A DNA stretch of 64,000 nt, taken from positions 124,001 to 188,000 of the forward strand of contig NZ_LN648872.1 in the NCBI RefSeq assembly GCF_000826185.2, given 5' to 3'. The position numbers were made by a program, and so were the translations under genes. This document shows positions 24,878 to 34,126 of this stretch, piece after piece (positions within the stretch are counted from its first letter, which is position 1; every line of letters starts with the position of its first letter). This DNA is from Microbacterium gorillae. Lineage in GTDB: Bacteria > Actinomycetota > Actinomycetes > Actinomycetales > Microbacteriaceae. The notes under the pieces are model-generated. The model was not told where the DNA came from and did no database searches. It was given only the letters and a program-made list of their open reading frames with translations.

Positions 24878-27022
24878 ATGCCGACCACGGCAGTCGCCGC
24901 GTCCAACCGGCGCAAGAAGACCTCGTCCGCGCGCCGCGACGACGAGGCACCGATCATCCCCATCCTCGCGCGCAAGGTGCGCGAGGTGGAGTCCAAGGCC
25001 CAGAAGGGCAAGCTGGGCCCGACCAACCGCGTCAAGTTCCAGGTCATCGCGTTCCTCGTGCGCGAAGAGCGTGCCAAGGTCAAGGCGGATCCGGACCTCG
25101 CCGCCGGGACCCGCACGGAGCTGCTCAAGCGCCTGGACGGCGTGGCGCAGATCCTCGCCAAGACCGCGGCCCGGGACACGTCGCTGATCCAGCTGCTGGA
25201 GGTGGATCAGGCGACCTCGCCGGTCGCGAAGCGCATGCGCCGCGACTGGCTGCTCGAGTCGGGCGCCGAGCTCGCACCCGATGAGCTGATCATCACGGAC
25301 GTGCCGAAGGTCGCCTCGACCCCCGTCGTCTCCGCCGCGATCGCCGAACGCCAGGTGACGCCGCCGCGCATCGATGCGCGCATGGAGTCCAACCCGTTCC
25401 TGATGCCGGATCTCAGCGTCGCCACGAGTGGTCCGACGCGTCGACGTCTGGCCGACTGGGAGCTGATGGGTCCGCTGTACAAGGCGTTCGAGTCCGGCGC
25501 CGGCGGGGGAGCGGCCAGCATGGAGCTGCCGGAGGTGCCGGAGTTCGACCGCATCTCGCCCAAGGGCCTGGAGGCCATGCCGCACCAGTCGCGGCTGGTC
25601 GAGGCGGTCCGACACGGGCAGCGCACCTTCCTGCTCGCGGACGAGCCCGGACTCGGCAAGACCGCGCAGTCGGTGCTGGCGGCCTCCGTCGCGAACGCGT
25701 ACCCGCTGCTCGTGGTCGTGCCGAACGTCGTGAAGATGAACTGGGCCCGCGAGGTGGAGCGGTGGACGCCGCAGCGCCGCGCGACCGTCATCCAGGGCGA
25801 CGGTGAGAGCATCGACGCCTTCGCGGACGTGTTCATCGTCAACTACGAGATCCTCGACCGGCATCTGGACTGGCTCAGCAAGGTCGGGCTGCGCGGCATG
25901 GTCGTCGACGAGGCGCACTTCATCAAGAACCTCACCTCGCAGCGCTCGCAGAACGTCCTGGCGCTCGCGTCGCGCATCCGCGAGACGACGCCCGGCGGGA
26001 ACCCGCTGCTGATGGCGCTGACCGGTACGCCGCTGATCAACGACGTCGAGGACTTCGACGCGATCTGGCGCTTCCTGGGCTGGACCAACGGCGAGAAGCC
26101 CGGTCCGGAGCTGGCGGAGAAGCTGGACGCCACCGGACTGACGCCCGCGGACAAGTCCTTCTACCCGGAGGCGCGGGAGGCAGTCATCTCGCTCGGCATC
26201 GTCCGGCGCAAGAAGAAGGACGTGGCCGCTGACCTGCCGGACAAGCTCATCGCCGACATGCCGGTGCAGCTGGATGACGAGTTCGGTCGCTCCATCCGCG
26301 CCGCCGAGCGTGAGCTCGGTGCCCGCATGGCCGCGAAGTACCACCGCATCGTCACCGCGCGCGGCCGCGTCACGCACGGCATCGATGAGGACATCGTCCG
26401 CCTGGTGGCGCAGCACGAGTTCGACGACGCGAAGAACGCCGACGCCGGTGGCGACAACGTCTTCAGGATGGTGCGCAAGATCGGTCAGGCCAAGGCCGGC
26501 CTCGCGGCGGACTACGCCGTGCAGCTGCAGCGCTCCGTGGGCAAGGTCGTCTTCTTCGCCAAGCACATCGACGTCATGGATCAGGCCGAGGCGCTGTTCG
26601 CGGCGAACGGGCTGAAGACCGTGTCCCTGCGCGGCGACCAGAGTTCGACCGCGCGTCAGGAGGCCATCGACGCGTTCAACGCGGACCCGGAGGTGGCGAT
26701 CGCCGTGTGCTCGCTGACCGCCGCCGGTGTCGGCGTGAACCTGCAGGCCGCCTCCAACGTCGTCCTGGCGGAGTTGAGCTGGACCGCCGCCGAGCAGACG
26801 CAGGCGATCGACCGCGTGCACCGCATCGGTCAGGATGAGCCGGTCACCGCGTGGCGCATCATCGCCGCGCACACGTTGGATTCGAAGATCGCCGAGCTCA
26901 TCGACCAGAAGCAGGGACTGTCATTGCGTGCGCTGGACGGCGTCTCCGTGGAGCCCGGTTCGCAGGACTCGGTCCAGCTGGCCGCGCTCATGCACCTGCT
27001 GCGCGAGGCCCTCACGGACTGA
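24878..27022 (+). CDS. SNF2-family DEAD/DEAH-box helicase
   Basis: 714 residues. A basic N-terminus and about 240 residues without clear motifs precede the ATPase core. Motif I is DEPGLGKTAQS (from about 255), motif II VVDEAHFIKN (DEAH from about 344), motif III ALTGTPL, and motif VI AIDRVHRIGQDEP. The order and spacing are those of SNF2/HepA-like DNA translocases, nearest to compact SMARCAL1-like forms. SD AGGAG precedes ATG 24878. A TAAAAT hexamer at 24700 is a possible -10 in the 215-base leader region. Role in DNA repair or replication restart is inferred from the family. Confidence 0.88.
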   Translation: MPTTAVAASNRRKKTSSARRDDEAPIIPILARKVREVESKAQKGKLGPTNRVKFQVIAFLVREERAKVKADPDLAAGTRTELLKRLDGVAQILAKTAARDTSLIQLLEVDQATSPVAKRMRRDWLLESGAELAPDELIITDVPKVASTPVVSAAIAERQVTPPRIDARMESNPFLMPDLSVATSGPTRRRLADWELMGPLYKAFESGAGGGAASMELPEVPEFDRISPKGLEAMPHQSRLVEAVRHGQRTFLLADEPGLGKTAQSVLAASVANAYPLLVVVPNVVKMNWAREVERWTPQRRATVIQGDGESIDAFADVFIVNYEILDRHLDWLSKVGLRGMVVDEAHFIKNLTSQRSQNVLALASRIRETTPGGNPLLMALTGTPLINDVEDFDAIWRFLGWTNGEKPGPELAEKLDATGLTPADKSFYPEAREAVISLGIVRRKKKDVAADLPDKLIADMPVQLDDEFGRSIRAAERELGARMAAKYHRIVTARGRVTHGIDEDIVRLVAQHEFDDAKNADAGGDNVFRMVRKIGQAKAGLAADYAVQLQRSVGKVVFFAKHIDVMDQAEALFAANGLKTVSLRGDQSSTARQEAIDAFNADPEVAIAVCSLTAAGVGVNLQAASNVVLAELSWTAAEQTQAIDRVHRIGQDEPVTAWRIIAAHTLDSKIAELIDQKQGLSLRALDGVSVEPGSQDSVQLAALMHLLREALTD

Positions 27023-27032
27023 CGCGCGTCCG

Positions 27033-27068
27033 CGGACGCCGGACGGGTTCGCTCCCGTCCGGCGTCCG
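27033..27068 (+). terminator. Hairpin terminator after the helicase gene
   Basis: A perfect 15-bp stem (arms beginning CGGACGCCGGACGGG at 27033) with the six-base loop TTCGCT. It starts ten bases after the stop codon. No long T-run follows. Confidence 0.75.
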
Positions 27069-27091
27069 TTCGCGTGTGCGCGGAACGGGTG

Positions 27092-27111
27092 CCAAGAATC
27101 CCGATTCTTGG
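27092..27111. repeat. CCAAGAAT/ATTCTTGG hairpin
   Basis: CCAAGAAT-CCCG-ATTCTTGG, a perfect 8-bp stem, followed by ACCTGTTTT, so it could be a second terminator. Its arm is nearly the same as that of the hairpin at 20461-20489 upstream of qatA. Confidence 0.55.
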
Positions 27112-27225
27112 ACCTGTTTTCCGGCGTCTGCGGAGTCCGCGCGAGAAATCCGCCGAAACCATCGCAAGAAGTGCCGTTCTCACGGCGCTCGAATGGCATC
27201 CCGCGCGCCCGACAGCTATGTTCGA

Positions 27226-27245
27226 GTCAGGCAGTGTCGCCTGAC
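27226..27245 (+). promoter_or_regulatory. Hairpin in the pfkA leader
   Basis: GTCAGGC-AGTGTC-GCCTGAC, a perfect 7-bp stem about 35 bases before the pfkA start codon. It could be an operator or an mRNA leader structure. No known riboswitch is recognised. Confidence 0.4.
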
Positions 27246-27279
27246 CCACAACCCCCCCTCGACGTGTGAAGGCCTGACC

Positions 27280-28308
27280 ATGAAGATCGGAATCCTGACC
27301 AGCGGTGGCGACTGCCCCGGACTGAACGCGGTCATCCGCGGCATCGTGCTCAAGGGCACGACCACGTACGACCTCGAGTTCGTCGGAATCCGCGATGGCT
27401 GGCGCGGAGTCGTGGAGGGCGATTTCATGCCCCTCACGCGCCATGAGGTGAAGGGTCTGTCCAAGGTCGGCGGCACGATCCTCGGCACCAGTCGCACCAA
27501 CCCGTACGAGGGGGAGCGCGGCGGTGCGGAGAACATCGCCAAGACGCTGTACGGGCACAAGATCGACGGCATCGTCGCGATCGGCGGCGAGGGAACGCTG
27601 GCCGCCGCGGACCGGCTCGCCAAGGACGGCATCAAGGTCCTGGGCGTTCCGAAGACCATCGACAACGACCTCCGTGCCACGGACTACTCGTTCGGCTTCG
27701 ACACCGCGGTGAACATCGCCACGGACGCGATGGATCGCCTGCGCACCACCGGGGATTCGCACCAGCGCTGCATGGTGGCCGAGGTCATGGGTCGACACGT
27801 CGGCTGGATCGCGCTGCACGCCGGCGTCGCGGCGGGCGCCCACGCCATCCTCATCCCGGAGCACCCGATGACGATGGACGAGATCTGCGCTTTCGTCGAG
27901 TCGGCGCACGATCGCGGCCGCGCGCCGCTGGTCGTCGTGTCCGAAGGCTTCACGCTCGAGGGGATGGAGGAGGCATACTCGGACAAGGGCCTGGATGCCT
28001 TCAACCGGCCCCGTCTGGGCGGGATCGGCGACATGCTGGCGCCGGAGATCGAGCGGCGCACCGGCATCGAGACGCGCGCCACGATCCTCGGACACATCCA
28101 GCGCGGCGGAGCACCCAGCGCCTTCGATCGCGTGCTCGCGACGCGCCTCGGCCTGCACGCCGCCGATGCGGTGGTGGAGGGAGCCTGGGGTCAGATGGTC
28201 GCGCTGCAGGGCACGGACATCGTCCGGGTCCCGTTCGCGGATGCCCTCGGCGAGCTGAACACCGTTCCGAAGTACCGCTACGACGAGGCCGCCGCCCTCT
28301 TCGGTTGA
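27280..28308 (+). CDS. pfkA: 6-phosphofructokinase
   Basis: Phosphorylates fructose-6-phosphate in glycolysis. 342 residues. ILTSGGDCPGLNAVIR opens the donor site. GGEGT at 102-106 has Gly at the position that separates ATP from pyrophosphate enzymes, while PKTIDND carries Lys at 125; this combination is typical of actinobacterial ATP-using PFKs. MGRHVGWIA and GHIQRGGAPSAFDR are also conserved. The start is ATG 27280 with GAAGG upstream; the frame is open further back without a better start. Confidence 0.93.
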   Translation: MKIGILTSGGDCPGLNAVIRGIVLKGTTTYDLEFVGIRDGWRGVVEGDFMPLTRHEVKGLSKVGGTILGTSRTNPYEGERGGAENIAKTLYGHKIDGIVAIGGEGTLAAADRLAKDGIKVLGVPKTIDNDLRATDYSFGFDTAVNIATDAMDRLRTTGDSHQRCMVAEVMGRHVGWIALHAGVAAGAHAILIPEHPMTMDEICAFVESAHDRGRAPLVVVSEGFTLEGMEEAYSDKGLDAFNRPRLGGIGDMLAPEIERRTGIETRATILGHIQRGGAPSAFDRVLATRLGLHAADAVVEGAWGQMVALQGTDIVRVPFADALGELNTVPKYRYDEAAALFG

Positions 28309-28323
28309 GTATCCCGTGCGGCG

Positions 28324-28959
28324 TCACGACGCGTCGGGCGTCGGCGTCACGGCGTTCCAGCGCAGTCGGGGTGGCCCGGCGGCGATCTCCGCGCGAACCG
28401 CACCGGGATCGCCCACGGGGAACGTCGTGATGAGCCGATCGGCGACCGCGTAGGCGACGGCGCTCGAGGAGCCGTGCGAGACGAACGCGACGCGCGTGCC
28501 CACACCGTCCGCGCTCCCCTCGACGCTCGCCGAGTCGGCGAGGGCCCGCGACATCGCCGCTGCCACCCGCGTCGACAGCGTGGGGGCGGCCGGCTGCGGC
28601 GCGAACGCGTCATCCGGCAGGCCGTAGGCGCGGGCGAGGTCCGGGGTGAGCCAGCGATCGCGCTTGAGCCCGTACGGGGTCTCGGCGCGCGAGAGCAGGT
28701 AGCCGTAGCAGTGGATCAGCCCGCCGTTGCCCACCGGCCACGCCGCAACGAGTCCGGCTCGCCGGTGCAGTTCCTCGAAGAGACCGCGGCCGATCACCGG
28801 GGCCCCGGTGTTCTCATCGATCACGGTCGACGGTCCCCATGCCGACCAGGCTCCCGCTGCCGTGTCCGCGGCGATCGCGTCGGTGAGCCAGGGGAGGGAG
28901 TCCAGCGCCGCGGCGGGGTCGGTCTCGGCCAGGAGCGCCGCGGAGTCGAGGTCGATCAT
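28324..28959 (-). CDS. Hypothetical protein
   Basis: 211 residues, no recognised domain. The N-terminal half has a distinctive block: AAWPVGNGGLIHCYGYLLS followed by TPYGLKRDRWL. The C-terminal half is variable, Ala-rich and ends in PRLRWNAVTPTPDAS. No signal peptide or membrane segment. It is convergent with pfkA (15 bases between stops) and transcribed alone. Codon use is like the neighbours, so I take it as a real gene; function unknown. Confidence 0.7.
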   Translation of the reverse strand: MIDLDSAALLAETDPAAALDSLPWLTDAIAADTAAGAWSAWGPSTVIDENTGAPVIGRGLFEELHRRAGLVAAWPVGNGGLIHCYGYLLSRAETPYGLKRDRWLTPDLARAYGLPDDAFAPQPAAPTLSTRVAAAMSRALADSASVEGSADGVGTRVAFVSHGSSSAVAYAVADRLITTFPVGDPGAVRAEIAAGPPRLRWNAVTPTPDAS

Positions 28960-29015
28960 CCCGCCATGCTAGGCGGTTCGACGACGTCGAATTCACCGTC
29001 CGTTCATCGCTCGTG

Positions 29016-29061
29016 GTCGCAATGTCCATCAAAAGCAGGCATCATGGACGCATTGTCCACG
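29016..29061. promoter_or_regulatory. Direct and inverted repeats before the phosphonate-type operon
   Basis: GTCGCAATGTCCATC (29016) and GACGCATTGTCCACG (29047) form an imperfect direct repeat 31 bases apart. GTCCAT (29024) and ATGGAC (29044) form an inverted repeat. They end about 14 bases before the HAD start codon. A plausible operator for the RpiR-type regulator at the end of the operon. Confidence 0.4.
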
Positions 29062-29074
29062 ATGAGGAGATCCC

Positions 29075-29755
29075 GTGAAGCACCCCGACACCGCCGTCAT
29101 TCTCGACTTCGACGGAACGGTCGCGCTCGGCGACGGGCCCGTGCGGGCCTACGCTCGTGCGGTCGAGCGTCGCGGTGGGGTGACCGGTGTCGAGCCGGTG
29201 CTGAATGCCGTCCCCGCGGACGCCCTGGACGGCTACGACGCTGTCCGGATGGCCGCCGAGAGCGCCGGTGTCTCCGCCGCGGATCTCAGCGCCGCGTATC
29301 TCGACAGCCGTGCCGAGCTGGCGACCGAGGACGCGCCCATCCACGCTCCGGTCGGTCTCGCTGAGTTCCTGACCGCCGCGGGGGAGGCCGGTGTGCTGCG
29401 GCTGCTCGTCACCAACGCCCCGGACATCCGCATCGCCCCGGCGCTGGCGGCCCTCGGCATCGCGGACGGCATCGACCGCGTCGTGACCGACGCCGCCAAG
29501 CCGGGAGGGCTCGACGCGCAGCTGGATGAGCTCGCCGCCGCCGGAGTCGTGCGCGTCCTCAGCATCGGCGACATCTGGCGCAACGACCTCGCCCCCGCCC
29601 ACCGGCGCGGGCACACCACCGCACTCGTCGGGGACCACCCCGACGAGATCGCGACGCCCACGCACCGGGCATCGACCTTCGGCGACCTCGCTCCTGCCCT
29701 GCAGGAGTGGTTGGACGCCGTTCCCTCCGACTCCACCGCATCCACCGCACTCTGA
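29075..29755 (+). CDS. HAD-superfamily hydrolase
   Basis: 226 residues. Motif I is VILDFDGTVALGDG, motif II the LVTNAP region, and the late acidic motif SIGDIWRNDLAPA. A helical cap sits between motifs I and II, as in small phosphatases. It opens an operon with a phosphonate-type ABC transporter, so the substrate is probably a phosphorylated or phosphonate compound brought in by it. It lacks the signature lysine context I would expect of phosphonoacetaldehyde hydrolase, so I do not call it phnX. Confidence 0.82.
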   Translation: MKHPDTAVILDFDGTVALGDGPVRAYARAVERRGGVTGVEPVLNAVPADALDGYDAVRMAAESAGVSAADLSAAYLDSRAELATEDAPIHAPVGLAEFLTAAGEAGVLRLLVTNAPDIRIAPALAALGIADGIDRVVTDAAKPGGLDAQLDELAAAGVVRVLSIGDIWRNDLAPAHRRGHTTALVGDHPDEIATPTHRASTFGDLAPALQEWLDAVPSDSTASTAL

Positions 29756-29772
29756 TCCGAAGGAAAATCCCC

Positions 29773-30756
29773 ATGCGCACCACCCTCGTCCGCACGGCCG
29801 CCGTCGGCGCCGCCGCGCTCCTCGCCCTGGGCCTGGCCGGATGCTCCGGCTCCGGCGATTCGGGCTCCGGCTCCGCGACGTCCGGTTCGTCCGATCCGAC
29901 CTCTCTCACGCTCGCGCTCGTCCCCTCGCAGGACCAGTCCGGACTCGTCGAGACCGCGGCGCCGCTCACGGATTACCTCTCCGAGGCGCTCGGCATCGAG
30001 GTCACCGGAGTGGTCTCCAAGGACTACCAGGCCGCCGTCGAGGCGATGGGGGCGGGCCAGGCGCAGATCGGCTTCCTGCCGTCGCTGCAGCTGTGGCAGG
30101 CCTCGGACATGTACGGTGCGAAGACCGTGCTGCAGACCGAGCGCAACGGCAACATCACCTACCCGGCGCAGTTCATGACGAACAACCCGGACAAGTACTG
30201 CAAGGACAAGCCGGTGGAGCGCGACGGCATGCTGTTCTGCAACGGCGCCGACGCGATGAAGGGCCCGGCCGGGCTCGACCAGATCACCAAGGTGAAGGGC
30301 GCCAAGGTCGCCGTCCTCGGTCCCGGCTCTCCGGCCGGTTACATCTACCCGATGGTCGCCCTGAAGGACGCCGGGCTGAACATCGACACCGATTTCGAGA
30401 AGATCCCCGTCACGGCCAACGACGCCAGTGTGCTGGCGGTCTACAACGGTGACGCCGAGGTCGGCTTCTCGTTCTGGGATGCCCGCAGCATCGTCGTCAA
30501 GGACACCCCGGATGTCGGTCAGAAGGTCGTCGTGTTCGCCCTGACCGATGAGATCCCGAACGACGGTGTCGCGCTGAGCTCGGACCTCTCCGCTGACCTG
30601 CAGAAGCGGATCACCACCGCCCTCGAGGACTACTCCAACAGCGCGGAGGGCTCGAAGGTGCTGGAGAGCATCTACTCGATCACCAAGCTCGCGCCGGCGG
30701 ACCCGTCCTCGCTCGATGTCGTCGCGAACGCCGCGCAGGCGCTGGGCCTGCAGTGA
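29773..30756 (+). CDS. phnD: PhnD-type substrate-binding lipoprotein
   Basis: 327 residues. Lipoprotein signal with lipobox LAGC (Cys 24) and a Ser/Gly-rich linker. The mature part has the PhnD pattern: [40 protein letters not shown] and [17 protein letters not shown]. It delivers phosphonate, phosphite or a phosphate ester to PhnCE. It overlaps phnC by four bases (GTGA). Confidence 0.88.
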   Translation: MRTTLVRTAAVGAAALLALGLAGCSGSGDSGSGSATSGSSDPTSLTLALVPSQDQSGLVETAAPLTDYLSEALGIEVTGVVSKDYQAAVEAMGAGQAQIGFLPSLQLWQASDMYGAKTVLQTERNGNITYPAQFMTNNPDKYCKDKPVERDGMLFCNGADAMKGPAGLDQITKVKGAKVAVLGPGSPAGYIYPMVALKDAGLNIDTDFEKIPVTANDASVLAVYNGDAEVGFSFWDARSIVVKDTPDVGQKVVVFALTDEIPNDGVALSSDLSADLQKRITTALEDYSNSAEGSKVLESIYSITKLAPADPSSLDVVANAAQALGLQ

Positions 30757-31577
30757 TCGACGCCGCACGCACCGCGGACGCCCACTCCACCGAGGGGGCG
30801 TCCGCGCCGTGGGGCATCCGGCTCGATGACGTCACGGTCCGGTACCCGAACGGCACGGTGGGCCTGCGGGGTGTGAACCTGGACATCCCCGCCGGCGAGA
30901 TGGTCGCGGTGGTCGGGTTGTCCGGCTCGGGCAAGTCCACGCTGATCCGCACCATCAACGGGCTCGTTCCGATCACGTCGGGCTCGCTCACGGTCGGCGA
31001 GCGCCGGGTGGACGGCGCGTCCGGTCGAGAGCTCCGCCGCCTTCGCGGGGACATCGGCATGGTGTTCCAGAACTTCAACCTCGCCGGTCGAGCGAGCGTC
31101 CTGCAGAACGTCCTGGTCGGCCGCCTCGCCCACACGCCGCTGTGGCGCACCATGGTCGGTGCCTACCGCGCGGAGGACCGGGAACTGGCCTACGAGGCGC
31201 TGGACCGGGTGGGCATCCTGGAGAAGATGTACGGACGGGCCTCGGCCCTCTCCGGTGGCCAGCAGCAGCGCGTGGCCATCGCCCGTGCACTGACCCAGCG
31301 GCCGAAGATCGTCCTCGCCGATGAGCCGGTCGCCAGCCTTGATCCGCCTACCGCGCATGGCGTGATGAGCGATCTGCGCCGCATCAACACGGACCTCGGG
31401 ATGACCGTGCTGGTCAACCTCCACCTGCTGGATCTGGCCCGTGAGTTCGGCTCCCGCATGATCGGCATGCGCGCCGGCGAAGTGGTCTACGACGGCCCGG
31501 CCGCGACGGCCACGGACGCGGATTTCGAGCACATCTACGGCCGCTCGCTGACCACGGATGATCGGTTGGACGGATGA
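30753..31577 (+). CDS. phnC: PhnC-type ABC transporter ATP-binding protein
   Basis: 274 residues from GTG 30753. Walker [10 protein letters not shown] at about 55-63, [19 protein letters not shown] (a PhnC-typical stretch), signature [13 protein letters not shown] and Walker [13 protein letters not shown]. The usual His of the switch region appears in NLHLLD. It overlaps both neighbours by four bases. Confidence 0.92.
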   Translation: MIDAARTADAHSTEGASAPWGIRLDDVTVRYPNGTVGLRGVNLDIPAGEMVAVVGLSGSGKSTLIRTINGLVPITSGSLTVGERRVDGASGRELRRLRGDIGMVFQNFNLAGRASVLQNVLVGRLAHTPLWRTMVGAYRAEDRELAYEALDRVGILEKMYGRASALSGGQQQRVAIARALTQRPKIVLADEPVASLDPPTAHGVMSDLRRINTDLGMTVLVNLHLLDLAREFGSRMIGMRAGEVVYDGPAATATDADFEHIYGRSLTTDDRLDG

Positions 31578-32392
31578 GTTCGATCACCCTGCGGGACGGA
31601 CGCTCCCTGACGCTGCCCCCGCGCCCGGCCGGCCGCTGGAAGACGTGGGTCGTCCTCGGGATCATCCTGGCCGTCACCGTCGTCATGTGCCTGCCCGGGA
31701 TCGGCATCGGCTTCGACGTGCAGGCCATCGTGCGCAACTGGCAGCACGGTGCCGACAAGGTGCTGAAGCTCCTCGTGCCGGACTGGTCGTTCTTCCCGCG
31801 CACGGTGGGCCCGCTGGTCGAGACGCTGCAGATGGCGGTCATCGCGACCGCGATCTCCGCGATCGTCGCGCTGCCGATCGCCTTCTGGGCTGCGCGTCCG
31901 ACCAACCCGAACACCTGGTTCCGTGGCATCGTGCGGTTCCTGCTGAACATGCTGCGTTCGGTCCCGGATCTGCTCTTCGCCGCCGTCCTCGTGGCGATGG
32001 TCGGCGTCGGAGCGCTGCCGGGCATCATCGCGCTCGTGCTGTTCGACATCGGCATCATCGTCAAGCTCGTCTCGGAGGCGATCGACACGACCGACAGCGG
32101 TCCGATCGAGGCCGGTCGCGCGGCCGGTGGCACGCAGACGCAGATCAACCGCACCCTCGTGCTGCCGGACACCTGGCCGGCGTTCGCCAACCAGGTGCTC
32201 TACGTCTTCGAACTCAACGTTCGCGCCTCCAGCGTGCTCGGCCTCGTCGGCGCCGGCGGCATGGGACTTCTCATCGACGCCGTGCGCACGTTCTACCGCT
32301 ACGACCAGCTGTCGCTGATCATCCTTGAGATCCTTCTCGTGGTGATCGTCATCGACGTGGTCAGCGACGCGATCCGCCGGAGGTTGGTGTGA
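31574..32392 (+). CDS. phnE: PhnE-type ABC transporter permease, first copy
   Basis: 272 residues, about six membrane segments. The ABC-permease coupling motif is [38 protein letters not shown] and [20 protein letters not shown] are typical of PhnE. It overlaps phnC and the second permease by four bases each, so all are translated from one message. Confidence 0.9.
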   Translation: MSSITLRDGRSLTLPPRPAGRWKTWVVLGIILAVTVVMCLPGIGIGFDVQAIVRNWQHGADKVLKLLVPDWSFFPRTVGPLVETLQMAVIATAISAIVALPIAFWAARPTNPNTWFRGIVRFLLNMLRSVPDLLFAAVLVAMVGVGALPGIIALVLFDIGIIVKLVSEAIDTTDSGPIEAGRAAGGTQTQINRTLVLPDTWPAFANQVLYVFELNVRASSVLGLVGAGGMGLLIDAVRTFYRYDQLSLIILEILLVVIVIDVVSDAIRRRLV

Positions 32393-33216
32393 CCCTTCTC
32401 GACGCCCCCGCCCGCGCGGTCTCCGCGTTGCCGACCCGTCCGCGTCATCCGTGGCGCACCGCGATCGCAGCCGTCGTCACCGTCGTGGTGATCCTCGCCT
32501 TCTGGACCGTGGACATCAACTGGGGCCGCCTGGCGGACCTGCCGTCCGAGCTGATCCGCTATCTCGGCCTGATGTTCTCCGCACCGAACTGGGCGAAGCT
32601 GCCGGATGCGCTGCTGCAGACGTGGCGCTCCGTGGAGATGGCCTGGATCGGAACGGTGCTCGGGATCCTGATCGCGACCCCGCTCAGCCTCGTGGCGGCC
32701 CGGGGCTTCGGTCCCGCCTGGCTGCGGTGGCTGCTGCGCGGACTGTTCTCCCTGATCCGGGCCGTCCCGGAGATCATCTTCGCCATCATCATCCTGTCGG
32801 TCACCGGCCTGACTCCGCTCACGGGTGCCCTGGCGCTCGCGATCAACGGCGTCGGCACGCTCGGCAAGTGGGGCTATGAGGCGGTCGAAGCCGTGCCGTC
32901 CGGGCCGATCGAAGCCGCTCGCGCCGCCGGCGGGAGCACCGCCCAGGTGATCCGATGGGGTGTGTGGCCGCAGGTCACGCCCGCGTTCCTGTCCTTCTGG
33001 TTGTACCGGTTCGAGATCAACGTGCGGTCCTCGGCCGTGCTCGGTCTGATCGGCGTGGGCGGGATCGGTGACATGCTGACCTCATACACCCAGTACCGGG
33101 AGTGGTCGACGGTGGGTGTGCTGCTCATCGTCGTGGTCGTCGTCACGATGGCCATCGACGCCGCATCCGGCGCACTGCGCCGACGGATCATGGAGGGAAC
33201 CCGTGTCCGGTCCTAG
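32389..33216 (+). CDS. phnE: PhnE-type ABC transporter permease, second copy
   Basis: 275 residues, homologous to the preceding gene. It has the coupling motif GPIEAARAAGGSTAQVIRWG and the block YRFEINVRSSAVLGLIGVGG. Two permeases suggest a heterodimeric channel. The start overlaps the first permease by four bases, and its end overlaps the RpiR gene start by 14 bases. Confidence 0.9.
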   Translation: MTLLDAPARAVSALPTRPRHPWRTAIAAVVTVVVILAFWTVDINWGRLADLPSELIRYLGLMFSAPNWAKLPDALLQTWRSVEMAWIGTVLGILIATPLSLVAARGFGPAWLRWLLRGLFSLIRAVPEIIFAIIILSVTGLTPLTGALALAINGVGTLGKWGYEAVEAVPSGPIEAARAAGGSTAQVIRWGVWPQVTPAFLSFWLYRFEINVRSSAVLGLIGVGGIGDMLTSYTQYREWSTVGVLLIVVVVVTMAIDAASGALRRRIMEGTRVRS

Positions 33217-34063
33217 TGTTCCTCCGAGCGCGCGCATCGCGACGGCGCTGAACGGTCTGCAGCCCACCGAGCGTCGCGTCGCGGACATCATCCTCGGCGA
33301 CCCCGCGCAGGTGGTGGAGTGGACCGCCCAGGAACTGGCCGACCGGGCCGGTGTGGGGCGATCGTCGGTGATCCGGGCGTGCCAGAGCTTCGGGTACCGC
33401 GGGTTCCCGCAGCTGCGGGTCGCCCTGGCGGCCGAGCTCGGTCGGCAGCCGGACGCCCCCGCAGAGGAGGGCGATGACACCACCGTCGGTCTGATGCGCG
33501 CGGAGTTCCACCGGATCGCCCAGGCGCTGCCGGCGGCCATCAGCCTGCTGGATGAGGACACCGTCGAGGCCGCCGTGCGGCGGATCGTCTCCGCACGGCG
33601 ACTCATGGTGGTCGCCAACGGCCTGTCCGGACCCATCGCGAGTGAGCTCGCGATGCGTCTCACGGCCATCGGTCGCCCCGCGGAGTTCACCCCCGATGCG
33701 ATCGCGCAGCAGATCGCGGCGAGCGGTCTGACCGGCGAGGACGCCTGCATCGTGGTTTCCGGATCCGGCGCGAATGAAAGCAGCCTCAAGGCCGCGGACG
33801 CGGCGGCGGGGGCTGCCACGGTGATCGCACTGACGTCGTTCGCGGCCTCACCCCTGACGGTCATCGCAGACCTCTCGCTTGTGATCGCCTCGGCGGGAGT
33901 GACGTTCCGCGACGAACTGGAGCACACGTCCCGCGTCGCGCACGCCGTGTTCGTCGAGGCCCTCGTCGCCGCCGTGGCACGCTCCGTCGGTGACGCATCC
34001 CGGGCGACCCGGGCGCGCGTGCTGGAGATCCTCTCCGACAACCTCGCCGACGCCGCGGACTGA
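33203..34063 (+). CDS. MurR/RpiR-family transcriptional regulator
   Basis: 286 residues. The N-terminal RpiR helix-turn-helix reads ELADRAGVGRSSVIRACQSF; the C-terminal SIS sugar-phosphate domain has VVANGLSGPIASELAMRL and IVVSGSGANESSLKAADAA. The start is GTG 33203, with GGAGGG just upstream, inside the phnE reading frame. Being the last gene of the transport operon, it probably controls that operon in response to a phosphosugar-like ligand. Confidence 0.88.
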   Translation: MSGPSVPPSARIATALNGLQPTERRVADIILGDPAQVVEWTAQELADRAGVGRSSVIRACQSFGYRGFPQLRVALAAELGRQPDAPAEEGDDTTVGLMRAEFHRIAQALPAAISLLDEDTVEAAVRRIVSARRLMVVANGLSGPIASELAMRLTAIGRPAEFTPDAIAQQIAASGLTGEDACIVVSGSGANESSLKAADAAAGAATVIALTSFAASPLTVIADLSLVIASAGVTFRDELEHTSRVAHAVFVEALVAAVARSVGDASRATRARVLEILSDNLADAAD

Positions 34064-34082
34064 CGGTTCGGCACGAAGACGA

Positions 34083-34110
34083 AACGCCCGGCACCGCGGT
34101 GCCGGGCGTT
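34083..34110. terminator. Bidirectional terminator
   Basis: AACGCCCGGCACC-GC-GGTGCCGGGCGTT, a perfect 13-bp palindrome between the convergent RpiR and YqhA-like genes. It has A bases on its left side, useful for the minus-strand gene. Confidence 0.8.
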
Positions 34111-34126
34111 CGGTCTGTGCGGTGGG

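Noticed and set aside
24536..26872. A 778-codon minus-strand frame opposite copA and the helicase gene
   Set aside because: Spans two genes with clear motifs on the plus strand; no recognisable protein features.
29075..29755. phnX phosphonoacetaldehyde hydrolase
   Set aside because: HAD motifs are present, but I do not see the active-site lysine context of that enzyme, and no phnW aminotransferase is adjacent.
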